Shown: positions 15,649-24,780 of the stretch, piece after piece
How positions within the stretch are numbered: the first letter of the stretch is position 1
Layout of the letters: the number at the start of each line of letters is the position of its first letter
Assembly: GCA_963733145.1 (NCBI GenBank)
Contig: CAVTCJ010000015.1
Coordinates: forward strand, 186,001-250,000
Reading direction: 5' to 3'
From: JAHIKV01 sp963733145
GTDB lineage: Bacteria; Planctomycetota; Planctomycetia; Pirellulales; Thermoguttaceae
DNA: 64,000 nucleotides
Translations under genes and position numbers: made by a program
Notes under the pieces: generated by a model
What the model was told of the DNA's origin: nothing
The model's input: only the letters and a program-made list of their open reading frames with translations
Databases searched by the model: none

Positions 15649-17667
15649 ATGTCTCGCTCGGAATTGGCACACCTGGAACTGCTGGCCGAAGTGGACGCGC
15701 TGGTCGGGCGGATGAACCGCTGGGCCGGCGATGCGCCCGACTGGCGGCCAGCCGAGAAATGCCGGGCCTTGGTCCGCCGGCTCGCGGATCGGGCCGGTTC
15801 GTTGCGGGTGCGGATCGAGGCCCCGCTGGTCGTGGCCACCATCGGCGGTTCGGGGGCGGGCAAGAGCGCGCTGTTGAATGCCCTGCTCGGCGACGACGTG
15901 CTCCGCACCGGCCGCGCCCGCCCCACCACCACGCGGCCCACCCTGGTCTGCCGTCCGGACATTACGCCCGAGATGCTCGGCATCGATCCGACTGCCGTGG
16001 AACTGATCCATCGCGACCTGCCGGCCTTGCGCGATCTGGTGCTGGTCGATTGCCCCGACCCGGACACGTCGGAGGAACCCACTCTCCCCTCTCCCGCTGG
16101 GAGAGGGGCCGGGGGTGAGGGCAAAGAAACGCAGGACCAAGCCGCCCTCACCCTAGCCCTCTCCCAAAGGGAGAGGGGACAGGGATCGAACCTCCCCTCT
16201 CCTCCCGGGAGAGGGGCCGGGGGTGAGGGCAGAGGGGCCGGGGGTGAAGGCAAAGCCAATCGGCGACGGGAGTCGCCTCCTACAATACCGCAGTCCGGAG
16301 GCGTTTCCGCCGCTGCTCATTTATCCTCGGCCGCCACCGGCAATTTGGCCCGCCTGCGGGCGATTCTCCCCTACTGCGACGTGCTGCTGGTCGTGGCCAC
16401 GCAACAGAAGTACCGCAGCGCCCGAGTGGCCGACGAACTGGCCGCCGCCGCGCAGGGCGCCCGAGTGGTCTTCGTGCAGACCCATGCCGACGTGGACGAC
16501 GACGTCCGCGACGATTGGCGGGCGGCACTGGACATTTCCGACCACATTTTCTTCGTTGATTCGCTCCGCGCGCTCGAGGACGCCCGGGCCGGGCGGCAAC
16601 CGCGGGGCGAGTTTGCCGATCTGCTCGATCTGCTGACCCGCCGCATGGCCGGCGCCGCGGCGAACCGCATCCGCCGGGCGAACTTCCTCGACCTCGCGGC
16701 CGACACGCTCGACTCCTGCCGCCGGCGGATCGAGGAATCGTTGCCCCGCGTGCGAGATACGCTGGACGCCGTCGAAGAGCAGCGGGCGTTGATGGCCCGG
16801 CGGATCGCCGACCGGATGCGGACCGAACTGCTCGGCAACCGGCGGCAATGGGAGAACCGGCTGCTGGGCCAGGCGGCCTCGCGCTGGGGCCTCAGCCCAT
16901 TCTCGTTGGTCTTGCGGGTCTATCAGGGGCTGGGCGGATTGCTTTCCGGGGGCTTGCTCTACCGTGCCCGGACGCCCGCACAAATGGCTCTCTGGGGCGC
17001 GATGGAGGGGACACGGACTTGGCGCCGTTGGCGGCTCAGCCGCACGGCCGAGCGGGGCCCCGACCGCGCCGCCGCCGCTGCTTGGGACGCGGCCGAGCTG
17101 CGCAAGGCGACGATCATCGTCGACGGCTACGTCGCCGAGGCCGGCCTGGACCGCCGTGCGAGCCGAGCGGAAGCGGTCGCCGCCGAGGCCGAGCCGGCCG
17201 CCGCGGGGTTCGTCGCGCGGGCGTCGGCCGATCTCGAAGCGCTGGTCGCCCGGCTCGCCCGCCGTCACACCGGCTGGTTTACGCGCTGGCGATATGAAAT
17301 CCTCCTGGCGGCGATGCTTGGGCTGATTCTCTACCGGCTGGGGAAGAACTTTTTCTACGATTCCTGGCTGGCGACGCCGCGAACGAGCGTCTTCGGGCTG
17401 GAGTTTTATCTCTCGGCCGGGTTCTGGCTCGTGCTGTGGTGCCTGCTGCTGCTGTGGGCGTTTTGCAGCCGCTTGCGGCGCGGGCTGCGCGGCGCGGTCG
17501 ACACGCTGGCCGCCGATTGGCAGGACTCATCGTCAGCCGCCGGACTCTTCGCCGGCGTCGAGCGGGAATGCCGCCGCGTCGAAGGGTTTCATCTGGAACT
17601 GGAGGCGATGTGCAGCGACGTGGCTCGGCTCCGCCGGCAAGTGGAACAGGGCGCTCGTCCCGTTTAG
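15649..17667 (+). CDS. Membrane-anchored dynamin/Era-like GTPase with in-frame repeat insertion
   Basis: 672 residues from ATG 15649 (MSRSELAHLELLAEVD). The G domain has P-loop GGSGAGKSALLNALLG (66-81), a T-rich switch I (RPTTTRPTL), G3 VLVDCPDPD (about 132-139) and a likely G4 VQTHADVD. Directly after G3, residues about 144-224 are foreign and encoded by dispersed repeats. A helical region follows, then two hydrophobic segments (about 546-562 and 585-607) that anchor the protein in the membrane, as in dynamin-like and YdjX-type GTPases. Function may be membrane remodelling or stress signalling; no partner gene is evident. The insertion near switch II may affect hydrolysis. Confidence 0.7.
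   Translation: MSRSELAHLELLAEVDALVGRMNRWAGDAPDWRPAEKCRALVRRLADRAGSLRVRIEAPLVVATIGGSGAGKSALLNALLGDDVLRTGRARPTTTRPTLVCRPDITPEMLGIDPTAVELIHRDLPALRDLVLVDCPDPDTSEEPTLPSPAGRGAGGEGKETQDQAALTLALSQRERGQGSNLPSPPGRGAGGEGRGAGGEGKANRRRESPPTIPQSGGVSAAAHLSSAATGNLARLRAILPYCDVLLVVATQQKYRSARVADELAAAAQGARVVFVQTHADVDDDVRDDWRAALDISDHIFFVDSLRALEDARAGRQPRGEFADLLDLLTRRMAGAAANRIRRANFLDLAADTLDSCRRRIEESLPRVRDTLDAVEEQRALMARRIADRMRTELLGNRRQWENRLLGQAASRWGLSPFSLVLRVYQGLGGLLSGGLLYRARTPAQMALWGAMEGTRTWRRWRLSRTAERGPDRAAAAAWDAAELRKATIIVDGYVAEAGLDRRASRAEAVAAEAEPAAAGFVARASADLEALVARLARRHTGWFTRWRYEILLAAMLGLILYRLGKNFFYDSWLATPRTSVFGLEFYLSAGFWLVLWCLLLLWAFCSRLRRGLRGAVDTLAADWQDSSSAAGLFAGVERECRRVEGFHLELEAMCSDVARLRRQVEQGARPV
16082..16255 (+). 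repeat. Family C palindromic repeats inserted in frame in the GTPase gene
   Basis: Arms of the type CTCCCCTCTCCC and GGGAGAGGGGCCGGGGGTGA occur three times in alternating orientation. The frame stays open and encodes PSPAGRGAGGEG and LTLALSQRERG, nearly the same peptides as in the mutS insertion. Confidence 0.85.
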
Positions 17668-17700
17668 CCGCCGCGTCCACGCCGCGCGGAGAGTTAGTTT

Positions 17701-17850
17701 CGTAGGTTATGCTTTAGCCTAGCGCGGCGTAGCCGCAACCAATTGTGGTCTTGGGTCTTGCGTAGCCAAGACCTAAGACCCAAGACCTAAGACCCAAGAC
17801 CGTCAAAGATTGAGGACGATTTCTCAATCCCAAAAACTAATGGCATAACG
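17701..17850 (-). repeat. Dispersed repeat G, copy 2 (inverted)
   Basis: Reverse complement of the element at 2927-3093 with the same internal GGTCTTGGGTCTTAGG hairpin, ending in ATGGCATAACG. The two copies lie 14.6 kb apart in opposite orientation. Confidence 0.85.
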
Positions 17851-17945
17851 AATCGCTTCCGCGCCGAAATGTCATGCTGAAGCATAACCTACGGCTGCGA
17901 AACCGCAGGCGGTATGCAAACCGATCTATTGCACTCTCGAACCCG

Positions 17946-19988
17946 CTATTTCAGCTTCTCTTCCTTGATCCGGCCGGCCAATTCCAGCAAGCGATCGGCC
18001 TTGTCGTCGTGGCCGAGCTTGCGGTGCATGGCGGCGAGGTTGCCGTAGGGGACGGCCAGGGTGGAGTGGTCGAGCGAACCTTGCCGGACGGCCTGCTCCA
18101 TCCAGCGGATGCCCTGTTCGGTCAGTCCGACAGCCTTTTCGCGCTGGCCGGTCTGCCAGTAGGAGACGCCCATGCTGACCAGGGCCTCGCCGTGGCGGCC
18201 GAGGTTGTCGGCCAAATCCGCCGGCGACTGGTCCTTTAGCAGGGGCAGGGCCTTGTCGAACCAGGCGACGGCGGCCTTGTGGTCGCCCTCGCCGAGCGCG
18301 TAGATCGAGCCGAGGCGGAAATACAAGCGCCCCAACAGCAAGGCGGTGGCGGACGAGGAATTCGCCCGATTGGCCGCGGCCAGATATTTCGCCGCGATCC
18401 GGCCGTATTTCAGGGCCTGGTCGTTTTCTTTTCGCATCTGGCTGATCTGCACGGCGTCGTAGAGGGCCGTGCCCAGCTCGCCTTCGAGCCGGGCTTTGCG
18501 GCCGGGCATCCGCGCCGTGGAAATCAGCTTCTCGCCGACCTCGACCGTCGCCTTGGCGGCCGGTTCGGGATCGATCTCGCCGCGCACGCCCACGTAGGCG
18601 GAAAGCGTCCGCGTGCAGACGTGGAACAGCAGCATGGGGCTGCCGTTCTCGTTGTTCACCAGGTCTTCGGCGGCCGCCCGGGCGCGCTCCAGCCAGCGGG
18701 CAACCGCCTTGCCCTTCTCTTTATACTCGTCCCAGGCGATGTCGTGGGCGGCGCCCAGGTGGGCATCGACCAGCACTTCCTTGGCCGCCACCCGGATCGC
18801 CGGATGCGGATCGTTGCAGAGCGGATCGGCGATGCGGATCGCTTCGGTGTGATAGGTCAACGCCTTCTTGAAGTCCGGCTTGGCGCCCGAGGCCAGCAGA
18901 TCGCCGATCAGGCAAGTGGCGCGGGCCTTGATGTGCAGCCGGTTCCCGCTGGTTTCGACGGCCTTTTGGGCATGTTGCATCGCCTCGGAGAGGAGCCCGG
19001 CCTGGGCGAGGACTTGCGCATGCGTGGTGCGATATTGCGGATTGTCGGGCGCCAGGCGGACCGCCTTGCCCGTCTCCGCCAACGCCTCTTCGAGCCGCTC
19101 GGAGGCGACCAGCACGCGGCCCAGCAGCCAGTGGGCGCGGGCGTTGTCCGGGTCCAGCTTCAACGCCCGTTCCAGATCCAGCCGGCTCAGGTCGTTGCGG
19201 GTTTCCAGGGTGGTCTCGGCGCGGAGCACAAACGACTCGGCGGAGACTTTTTCGAGAATGATCTGCAAGACCTTCATCGACGGTTTGCCCGGCTCGGCGT
19301 TTTGCTCGAAGGCGAAGAGCACGCCCCGCTCGGGATAGGCCAGGCCGAGTATTTCGCCCATCTCGTTGGAGACCAGCACCGGGCGAATCGATGCCAGATC
19401 GAGTTGCTTGGCCACGGCGTCGGCGGGAAACGAACGGTCCAGGCGGATCACGATCGACGAAACCTTGTCGCCGGAAAAAGTGACTTCGACCTGCTTGAAC
19501 GGATCGACCGAATAAAGATGGACCGGCAGGCCGTCGGCCTGCGACGTTTTCTTGGGCTTGCCCCAGGCGCTCGCGACGTCGGCCATCGACGAAACGCCCG
19601 GCGTAATTTCCTTGAAGCTCGCGGTCTCGATCGGGACGGGCGGGGCCTCCATCGGATCGGGGACCGGGCTGAGCGGCGCGACGGCCTTCTTCGACGGCGC
19701 GGGAGTTGTTTTGGCCGTGGGAGCGGGCTGTAGTTCCGACGCGGCTGGATCGACGAGCTTCGGCTGTGTGCCCGGCTTGTGCTGGGCGGGCGTGGGAACG
19801 CCTTCCCGCCGGCCGGCCGCATCTTTGTCCTTTGCGTCCGGGTCGGCCGGGTCCAAGAGGCGGAGTTCGCCCGTCGATTGAACGGCCTGGTTTGAATCGG
19901 GTGGGTCATCGGCGGTCGAGGGCTGGGCGAGCGTCACTGCCCAGGCTGCCGCGGCAACGACAAGAATCCAGAAGAATTGACACCGCAT
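17946..19988 (-). CDS. Secreted TPR-repeat protein
   Basis: 680 residues with signal peptide MRCQFFWILVVAAAAWAVTLAQ and a Pro/Lys-rich linker to about residue 115. A small globular part follows (FKEITPGVSSMADVASAWGKP, reminiscent of outer-membrane assembly-lipoprotein-type strands), then tetratricopeptide repeats from about residue 265, e.g. LDPDNARAHWLLGRVLVASERLEEAL and the next LAPDNPQYRTTHAQVLAQAG. More TPR-like pairs occur near 560-670. It is probably periplasmic and acts as a protein-protein scaffold. It is alone on its strand between repeat G and a long intergenic region. Confidence 0.75.
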   Translation of the reverse strand: MRCQFFWILVVAAAAWAVTLAQPSTADDPPDSNQAVQSTGELRLLDPADPDAKDKDAAGRREGVPTPAQHKPGTQPKLVDPAASELQPAPTAKTTPAPSKKAVAPLSPVPDPMEAPPVPIETASFKEITPGVSSMADVASAWGKPKKTSQADGLPVHLYSVDPFKQVEVTFSGDKVSSIVIRLDRSFPADAVAKQLDLASIRPVLVSNEMGEILGLAYPERGVLFAFEQNAEPGKPSMKVLQIILEKVSAESFVLRAETTLETRNDLSRLDLERALKLDPDNARAHWLLGRVLVASERLEEALAETGKAVRLAPDNPQYRTTHAQVLAQAGLLSEAMQHAQKAVETSGNRLHIKARATCLIGDLLASGAKPDFKKALTYHTEAIRIADPLCNDPHPAIRVAAKEVLVDAHLGAAHDIAWDEYKEKGKAVARWLERARAAAEDLVNNENGSPMLLFHVCTRTLSAYVGVRGEIDPEPAAKATVEVGEKLISTARMPGRKARLEGELGTALYDAVQISQMRKENDQALKYGRIAAKYLAAANRANSSSATALLLGRLYFRLGSIYALGEGDHKAAVAWFDKALPLLKDQSPADLADNLGRHGEALVSMGVSYWQTGQREKAVGLTEQGIRWMEQAVRQGSLDHSTLAVPYGNLAAMHRKLGHDDKADRLLELAGRIKEEKLK

Positions 19989-20339
19989 TATTCATTCCTC
20001 CGTGAACTGCGCGGGGAGAGAGGAGACAAGATCGACACCTGATCGGCGCGGAGTTTATCCATTTCGCCCAGCCGGCGTCCAGACGGAAATTCGCATTTTT
20101 CGCATAATTTCACCCGCGACTTTATCCAAGTGAAAAATCGGCATAGTTATTTTACGGCATGTAAGTCCTTGACTTGTCAGAGGTTGCGGCAACGTACCGG
20201 CCGTAGGCTTTCCGGGGGATGCGAAAAAGTCGCTTTCGCGGACTGCCTGATTTCTTGAAAGACGCAACAATTCAGTCCAATGCAATTCTGAAACGTAAGG
20301 CAGCCGGCAGGAAATCGACTACCAGACGCCGCGCACCGC

Positions 20340-20393
20340 AGGACGGATTTCCTCATCCGTCCCGTGTGATGGACGGATGAGGAAATCCGTCCT
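20340..20393. repeat. Perfect 23-bp inverted repeat with 8-base loop
   Basis: Arms 20340-20362 and 20371-20393 (AGGACGGATTTCCTCATCC...) are exact reverse complements. It lies in the 685-base gap between the TPR protein and the lipoprotein; the rest of that gap shows nothing I can support. Confidence 0.85.
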
Positions 20394-20673
20394 ACGGGTA
20401 TCCCAATTCCTGCCGACTGCTTAAATGGATCTGAACGGGAGGCAACTGAGAAAACACGTGAACGGTTGCGCAGTCTGTCGTAAATGCTTGTTTCCTCTGA
20501 AGCCCGATGCAATAAAGCCGGCCAAGGGACACTTGCTGCCGCTCGAGCGAGACGCCGCGGGAATACAACCTTCTTGGGGATGCCGAGGCTTGACTACCGC
20601 CAAGAAATTGGATAATTTTAGTAATATCACGTCAACGGACGATCTTTGTTCAACTTTTCTGAAAGGTGAAATA

Positions 20674-21294
20674 ATGTCTCATTTCAAGTTGATTTGCGCC
20701 GGTCTTGTCGTGGCGGCGATTGTTGTGGTCAATTCGAGTTGTTCCAGTGGGCCGAGCCGGCTTAGCGCTCCGTCCCTAAATGCTTCCGCGGCAGGGGCGC
20801 GAGCAATCGAAATGTACGACACGAACAAGGACGGCAAGCTCAGCGGCGAGGAATTGGACAAGTGCCCGGGGTTGAAGGCGGCGTTGCCCCGGCTCGGCGG
20901 CAGCGAAGTCACCGCGGACATGATCGCCGGCCGCATTGAGGAATGGCAGCGGACGAAGGCCGGGCGTCTTCCCGCGAATTGCGTTGTCACCCGCAACGGC
21001 GCGCCGTTGGAAGGGGCCGAGGTGAAGTTCGTGCCGGAGAAGTTCTTAGGCGACAACATGCCGACCGGCTCGGCGAAGACCGACGCCAGCGGCACGGCGC
21101 AGGTCAGAATGCCCGGGGCGGCCGGAACGGCTTATGACCCGCTGGGGCTTCCGCCCGGATTCTATCGCATCGAGATCACCAAGGAGGGGACGAACATCCC
21201 GGCAAAATACAATACCGAGACCGTACTCGGCGCGGAGATTGCGCTGGATAGCGGAGTCCTGCAAAACGACATCCAGCTCAACCTGGAGTATTGA
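20674..21294 (+). CDS. Lipoprotein with EF-hand-like loop and carboxypeptidase-regulatory-like domain
   Basis: Start ATG 20674 (MSHFKLICAGLVV) follows GAAAGGTG at a good distance and gives a type II signal peptide ending VVNSSC. Residues about 48-60 carry an EF-hand-type Ca loop DTNKDGKLSGEE. The C-terminal half (about 95-205) has the beta-sandwich pattern CVVTRNGAPLEGAEVKFVPE with KTDASGTAQVRMPG and GFYRIEITKEG, as in CarboxypepD_reg-like lipoproteins that accompany DUF1559 proteins in Planctomycetota. The DUF1559 gene here is convergent, and the two stops lie in a duplicated 38-bp segment. Confidence 0.8.
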   Translation: MSHFKLICAGLVVAAIVVVNSSCSSGPSRLSAPSLNASAAGARAIEMYDTNKDGKLSGEELDKCPGLKAALPRLGGSEVTADMIAGRIEEWQRTKAGRLPANCVVTRNGAPLEGAEVKFVPEKFLGDNMPTGSAKTDASGTAQVRMPGAAGTAYDPLGLPPGFYRIEITKEGTNIPAKYNTETVLGAEIALDSGVLQNDIQLNLEY

Positions 21295-21540
21295 AATCAG
21301 TACTCGTCGCCCGGAATTGTCCCGCCACCCCGGTGGGACAGTTCCCTTTTCGCGGCGGCAAGGCTAATTCGTTTGTGTTGCGGAAAGCGTGCGTAGGGTG
21401 GGACAAGCGAAGCGCGGTCCCACCAACAGCGACGACAATCATGGTGGGACCGGGCTTCGCCTGCCCCACCCTACAATCTTGCAGAAGGGCAACCGGGGCA
21501 ATCTGGAGTATTGAAATCAGTACTCGTCGCCCGGAATTGT
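21283..21540. repeat. Pair of perfect 38-bp direct repeats flanking palindromic DNA
   Basis: Copies 21283-21320 and 21503-21540 are identical (CTGGAGTATTGAAATCAGTA...). Copy 1 carries the lipoprotein stop; copy 2 carries the natural DUF1559 stop. The 182 bases between them contain family D-like and family A palindromes, as if repeat DNA entered with duplication of its target. Confidence 0.85.
21393..21474. repeat. Family A inverted repeat, diverged copy
   Basis: GTAGGGTGGGACAAGCGAAG and its partner GGCTTCGCCTGCCCCACCCTAC face each other around an A/C-rich centre, matching 393-476. Confidence 0.8.
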
Positions 21541-22678
21541 AAATCCGTCGTTTCTTGTGCCCAGGCGGCGCGTGAACCACCGGATCAATGGTGTAGTTGA
21601 TGGATTTGACCGATCCATCGCAGAAGGCCATGTTCAACGAGGTCGGGTGGGCACTGCCGAATTGCTCATAAAGGCCGTAATTGCCCGCTTGATCTTGCAC
21701 CGGCGGGAAGTATTTCTTCGGCGCGTTCGCGCCGGAACCCGTGAAAAACTCGGTGAAGCGGACGATGTCGTAATCCATGCCGTGGTCCCAGCCTTGGTCC
21801 GAGCCGATATCGGAGCCCGTGGTGTACCCATCGGGATTCATCGCCTTCTCTCCGGCGAGGTAGGTGTGGCTGGTCCCGTCGGTAATGTCCTGGAAAGTGA
21901 AGGTGCTGCGGAAGCAGATCACGCCCGAGCAACGGCCGCAGCCGCCCTTCCACGTCGAGCCGATGGTGTTGTATGTCTTATCCGCGTTGTCGACCATCTG
22001 GATGCTGCCCATGAAAGTTGGTTGATTGAACGAATCGAGGCACCGCGTGCTGTACCAATATTCGTTATGTGCTATCGGGTTTCCGCCGTTGCCGGCATAG
22101 TCCGTCTGCCCGGATTCCGTCGGCTGCGAGACTCCCGCGTTGCTGAGGTTCCGGTAGACGCAGGCGGGCGACGGGTAGGTGAACACCTGCCGCCGCGTGG
22201 GGCAATAAAAGTCGTTGATCGGCGTGGAGATCGTCACCTTGATCTGCACTCCCTTGGCGTGGTCGTAATCGCCGTTCGTATAGTTTCCATCCTTGCCGTA
22301 GTCGTGGATGTTGTCGCGTTCCATGTAGGGGAGCATATTGTAGAACCAGCCGCCGGGCTGTTTCTTGTCGAAACCGCGGTCGGGATCGCCGGCCCAATAG
22401 TTGCCCCATCCGCCGGTGGGCAGGAATCCCTGGGCCGACTCGTGATTCATGCACGCCTGGGCCATCTGCTTGAGTTGGTTGGCGCACTGCAACTTCCGGG
22501 CCGCCTCGCGGGCCGCCTGCACCGCCGGCAGCAACAGGGCGATCAAGATGCCGATGATCGTGATCACGACCAACAGTTCCACGAGGGTAAAGCCGGCCGA
22601 TTTGGAGATTTGGAGATTTGGAGATTTGGAGATTGACGTTCCATGTTGTTCGTCAATACAGTAGAGTTCGTTCTTCAT
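21517..22678 (-). CDS. DUF1559 type IV pilin-like protein (frameshifted near the end)
   Basis: Start ATG 22678 (MKNELYCIDEQHG). The prepilin motif GFTLVELLVVITIIGILIAL with LLPAVQAAREAAR gives the cleavage site and pilin-type helix; the extracellular DUF1559 part follows with the H-x-G motif region and the family's closing FCDGSVKSINYTIDP. Near 21571 one extra G shifts the frame; corrected, it ends RRLGTRNDGFTIPGDEY at 21517, the standard end. Uncorrected it runs into repeats as far as 21278. Residues just before the pilin motif (ISKSPNLQISKSA) are encoded by the 8-bp satellite at 22599-22634. Confidence 0.85.
22599..22634. repeat. 8-bp satellite GATTTGGA, 4.5 copies
   Basis: It lies inside the 5' coding part of the DUF1559 gene. 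The opposite-strand version (TCCAAATC, 3.75 copies) is at 23075-23104, so the two bracket the four-helix-bundle gene as inverted repeats. Confidence 0.9.
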
Positions 22679-22716
22679 TAGGACACCATAAAATTTAGAA
22701 TTGAAAGGACTAAAAA

Positions 22717-23073
22717 ATGGACCGGGAAATGCTGAAGCGTCGGACAAAGGATTTTGCGTTGCGGATCATCAAGCTGGTAGCGGCCCTTCCCCGCAACCGC
22801 GTGGGCGAAGTCTTGGGCCGGCAGGTACTGAAATCGGGAACATCCATAGGCGCGAATTACCGCGAAGCCCTGCGGGCTTCCTCAAAAAAGCATTTTCTTT
22901 CGACCCTCAAAATCGTCGTGCGCGAAGCTGACGAAACGTGTTATTGGCTGGAATTATTGGCGGAATCAAACACCATCAAACCTCCACGGCTCGGCGATTT
23001 GATTCGGGAATCCGGGGAACTTCGAGCCATTTCCGCAAAAACCGCCCGATCCGCGGGAGACTCTCGCTCTTAA
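22717..23073 (+). CDS. Four-helix-bundle protein (S23/IVP family)
   Basis: 118 residues; GAAAGGAC precedes ATG 22717. The family signature is clear: LRIIKLVAALPRNRVGEVLGRQVLKSGTSIGANYREALRASSKKHFLSTLKIVVREADETCYWLELLAES. Members are encoded in 23S rRNA intervening sequences or next to diversity-generating retroelements (Avd). Neither is seen here. It lies divergently from the DUF1559 gene and between inverted 8-bp satellites, which suggests movement as a cassette. Biochemical role unknown; Avd-type members form basic pentameric barrels that bind nucleic acid. Confidence 0.85.
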   Translation: MDREMLKRRTKDFALRIIKLVAALPRNRVGEVLGRQVLKSGTSIGANYREALRASSKKHFLSTLKIVVREADETCYWLELLAESNTIKPPRLGDLIRESGELRAISAKTARSAGDSRS

Positions 23074-23074
23074 C

Positions 23075-23104
23075 TCCAAATCTCCAAATCTCCAAATCTC
23101 CAAA
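23075..23104. repeat. 8-bp satellite TCCAAATC, 3.75 copies
   Basis: Starts two bases after the four-helix-bundle stop and ends two bases before the PEP-CTERM stop. Inverted partner of 22599-22634. Confidence 0.9.
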
Positions 23105-23106
23105 GT

Positions 23107-23874
23107 TTATCGCTTTCTCCAAGTATAACACAAAACAGCGGCCAGCCCGGCGGCCAGCAACGCCAATGTGCCCGGTTCGGGCACGATCCGCACGAACGAG
23201 CCGGTGGCCCGAAAGCCCCCTTGGGCCGAAACGGCGGCGCCGGGCAGGCCCGGCACTTCCGCGTTAGTGAACGTCATCGGCAGCAGCAGCGTTACGTCGT
23301 ACGTCGCCTGATCGCCCACGATCGAGGGCGCGGATACAAACAGCGAGCCCGTAAAACCGCCGTCAAGGGGAATCTCCAGCGGAGACGCCGAGAGGTCCAG
23401 CGGCGTTCCCGACGCATCGAGCGTTCCGCCGTTGAGGATCAGCGAGTGCCAGTCGGTCGGGAACGTATTGTCCGGGTTGACGGGCCGCGGCGGGGTGTCC
23501 GTGGTCAGATCGCCCCGCAAACCCGTCGTGGACAACTGCAATCCATATAACGAAAAGGACATGTCGTCAAACGTGATGTCCCCCGGGGCTTTCGCTTTCG
23601 GCACAAACCCCAGTCCGCCGACGTAAGCGTTCCCGAACGAGTCGAAGGTCGCATACAACTTGGCCGAAAAGCTTCCGTTGGCGTCGGTTGACTGCTTGTC
23701 GCTGCTGTCGTCGTAGTTGACGGTAATGGTGATGTCCTTCGTAGGGCCTTGGCCGATATGAACTATGGTGAAATCGAGCGGTATAATTTCCGTCGCCCCG
23801 GCCGGCAAAGCGGGCAGGACACACAGCAAAAGCGCAACAGCGCCGCACCGGAAAATCGTGTTTCTGCGTTTCAT
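23107..23874 (-). CDS. PEP-CTERM sorting-domain protein
   Basis: Start ATG 23874 (MKRRNTIFRCGAVALLLCVLPALPAGA) gives a clean signal peptide; an upstream ATG at 23928 has no such fit. The body is beta-rich with LDFTIVHIGQG, DITITVNYDDSSDKQS and FSAKLYATFDSFGNAYVGGLG. It ends in the exosortase signal VPEPGTLALLAAGLAAVLCYTWRKR: the PEP motif, a TM helix and basic residues. Expected to be processed by an exosortase/EpsH system and exported to the surface. Ligand or function unknown. Confidence 0.85.
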   Translation of the reverse strand: MKRRNTIFRCGAVALLLCVLPALPAGATEIIPLDFTIVHIGQGPTKDITITVNYDDSSDKQSTDANGSFSAKLYATFDSFGNAYVGGLGFVPKAKAPGDITFDDMSFSLYGLQLSTTGLRGDLTTDTPPRPVNPDNTFPTDWHSLILNGGTLDASGTPLDLSASPLEIPLDGGFTGSLFVSAPSIVGDQATYDVTLLLPMTFTNAEVPGLPGAAVSAQGGFRATGSFVRIVPEPGTLALLAAGLAAVLCYTWRKR

Positions 23875-24008
23875 ACAATTACTTTTCCACCACCACGGCT
23901 GGCGAACACGCCCGCCGAAATAACGCATCGTTGGGGCGACGGCCGAACCGTCGCCCCAACGTGAACTGCCCCTTTATAATAACTCATAATGCCGAGTTAA
24001 TGCAAATC

Positions 24009-24038
24009 CGTTCCCTCTCTCCATGGAGAGAGGGAACG
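24009..24038. repeat. Perfect 30-bp palindrome (family C-like)
   Basis: CGTTCCCTCTCTCC and its reverse complement meet without a loop. Related palindromes are at 28866-28889 and 30157-30180, each downstream of a PEP-CTERM gene, and may act as bidirectional terminators. Confidence 0.8.
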
Positions 24039-24108
24039 TTTGACGATTTGCCATAAGCTGGGGTGGCAGTTGTACTGCCGCCCCAACAATCTCAAACGAA
24101 TCACACGT

Positions 24109-24780
24109 TTATTTTCGCTTCCGCCAAGCGTAGCACAACAGCGCGGTCAGGCCCGCGGCCAGCAGCGCCAGCGCCGATGGTTCCGGAACCGACGTCGGGT
24201 ACTCGCCGATGAGCACCGTATCCGTCCCGCCCGTGAATCCGATGTACTGGAGGTACTTGGTCAGGGTCAGGCTGGTGTCGATCGCCGCGCCGGGCGCCGG
24301 CGTGAAGGTCCAATCGACGTAATTGGCGGTCTGGTCAATCACGTGGCTTGCCGCCAGTCCGGCCTGATTGCTCGACATGCCCCAAACGTGCGTGGCGTCC
24401 TCGACCCACAGCCAGTCGGCAGCGCTTAACGGGCTGATGAACTCGTGGTAGTCGGTCCACGGCAACGGCTGGACTTGGCCGCTTGGATCGGCCACGACCT
24501 GGAGTTGCTCGACCACCGAGTAAATCTGGCCGTTGATATAGCCGCCTTTCGGGGGACCAAAGTTCTTAAACCACGGTCCCGCACTTGGGTCCAGGTAGAC
24601 TGGGACATTCGACCCCTGGGTTGGTAGCGGGGCCACCGTCCAACCGCTGCCGACGATGCCGTAGCCCGTATATGTGCTAGTGCCGTCGCCGTTGCCCGCG
24701 GCAATCGGCGCCGCCTGCGCCGGCAGTGCCATCGCCGCGGCCACGGCCAGAATAAAGAACATACAGTAAAAAATCTTCAT
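24109..24780 (-). CDS. PEP-CTERM sorting-domain protein
   Basis: 223 residues with signal peptide MKIFYCMFFILAVAAAMALPAQA and closing VPEPSALALLAAGLTALLCYAWRKRK. The body holds GYINGQIYSVVEQLQV, TDYHEFISPL and DTSLTLTKYLQYIG, a beta-sandwich-like pattern that I do not match to a named domain. It is one of a series of minus-strand PEP-CTERM genes with the same C-terminal sorting cassette, each with its own start. Confidence 0.82.
   Translation of the reverse strand: MKIFYCMFFILAVAAAMALPAQAAPIAAGNGDGTSTYTGYGIVGSGWTVAPLPTQGSNVPVYLDPSAGPWFKNFGPPKGGYINGQIYSVVEQLQVVADPSGQVQPLPWTDYHEFISPLSAADWLWVEDATHVWGMSSNQAGLAASHVIDQTANYVDWTFTPAPGAAIDTSLTLTKYLQYIGFTGGTDTVLIGEYPTSVPEPSALALLAAGLTALLCYAWRKRK

Noticed and set aside
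18279..19733. Plus-strand ORF of 484 codons opposite the TPR gene
   Set aside because: Shadow ORF; the minus strand has signal peptide and TPR pattern.
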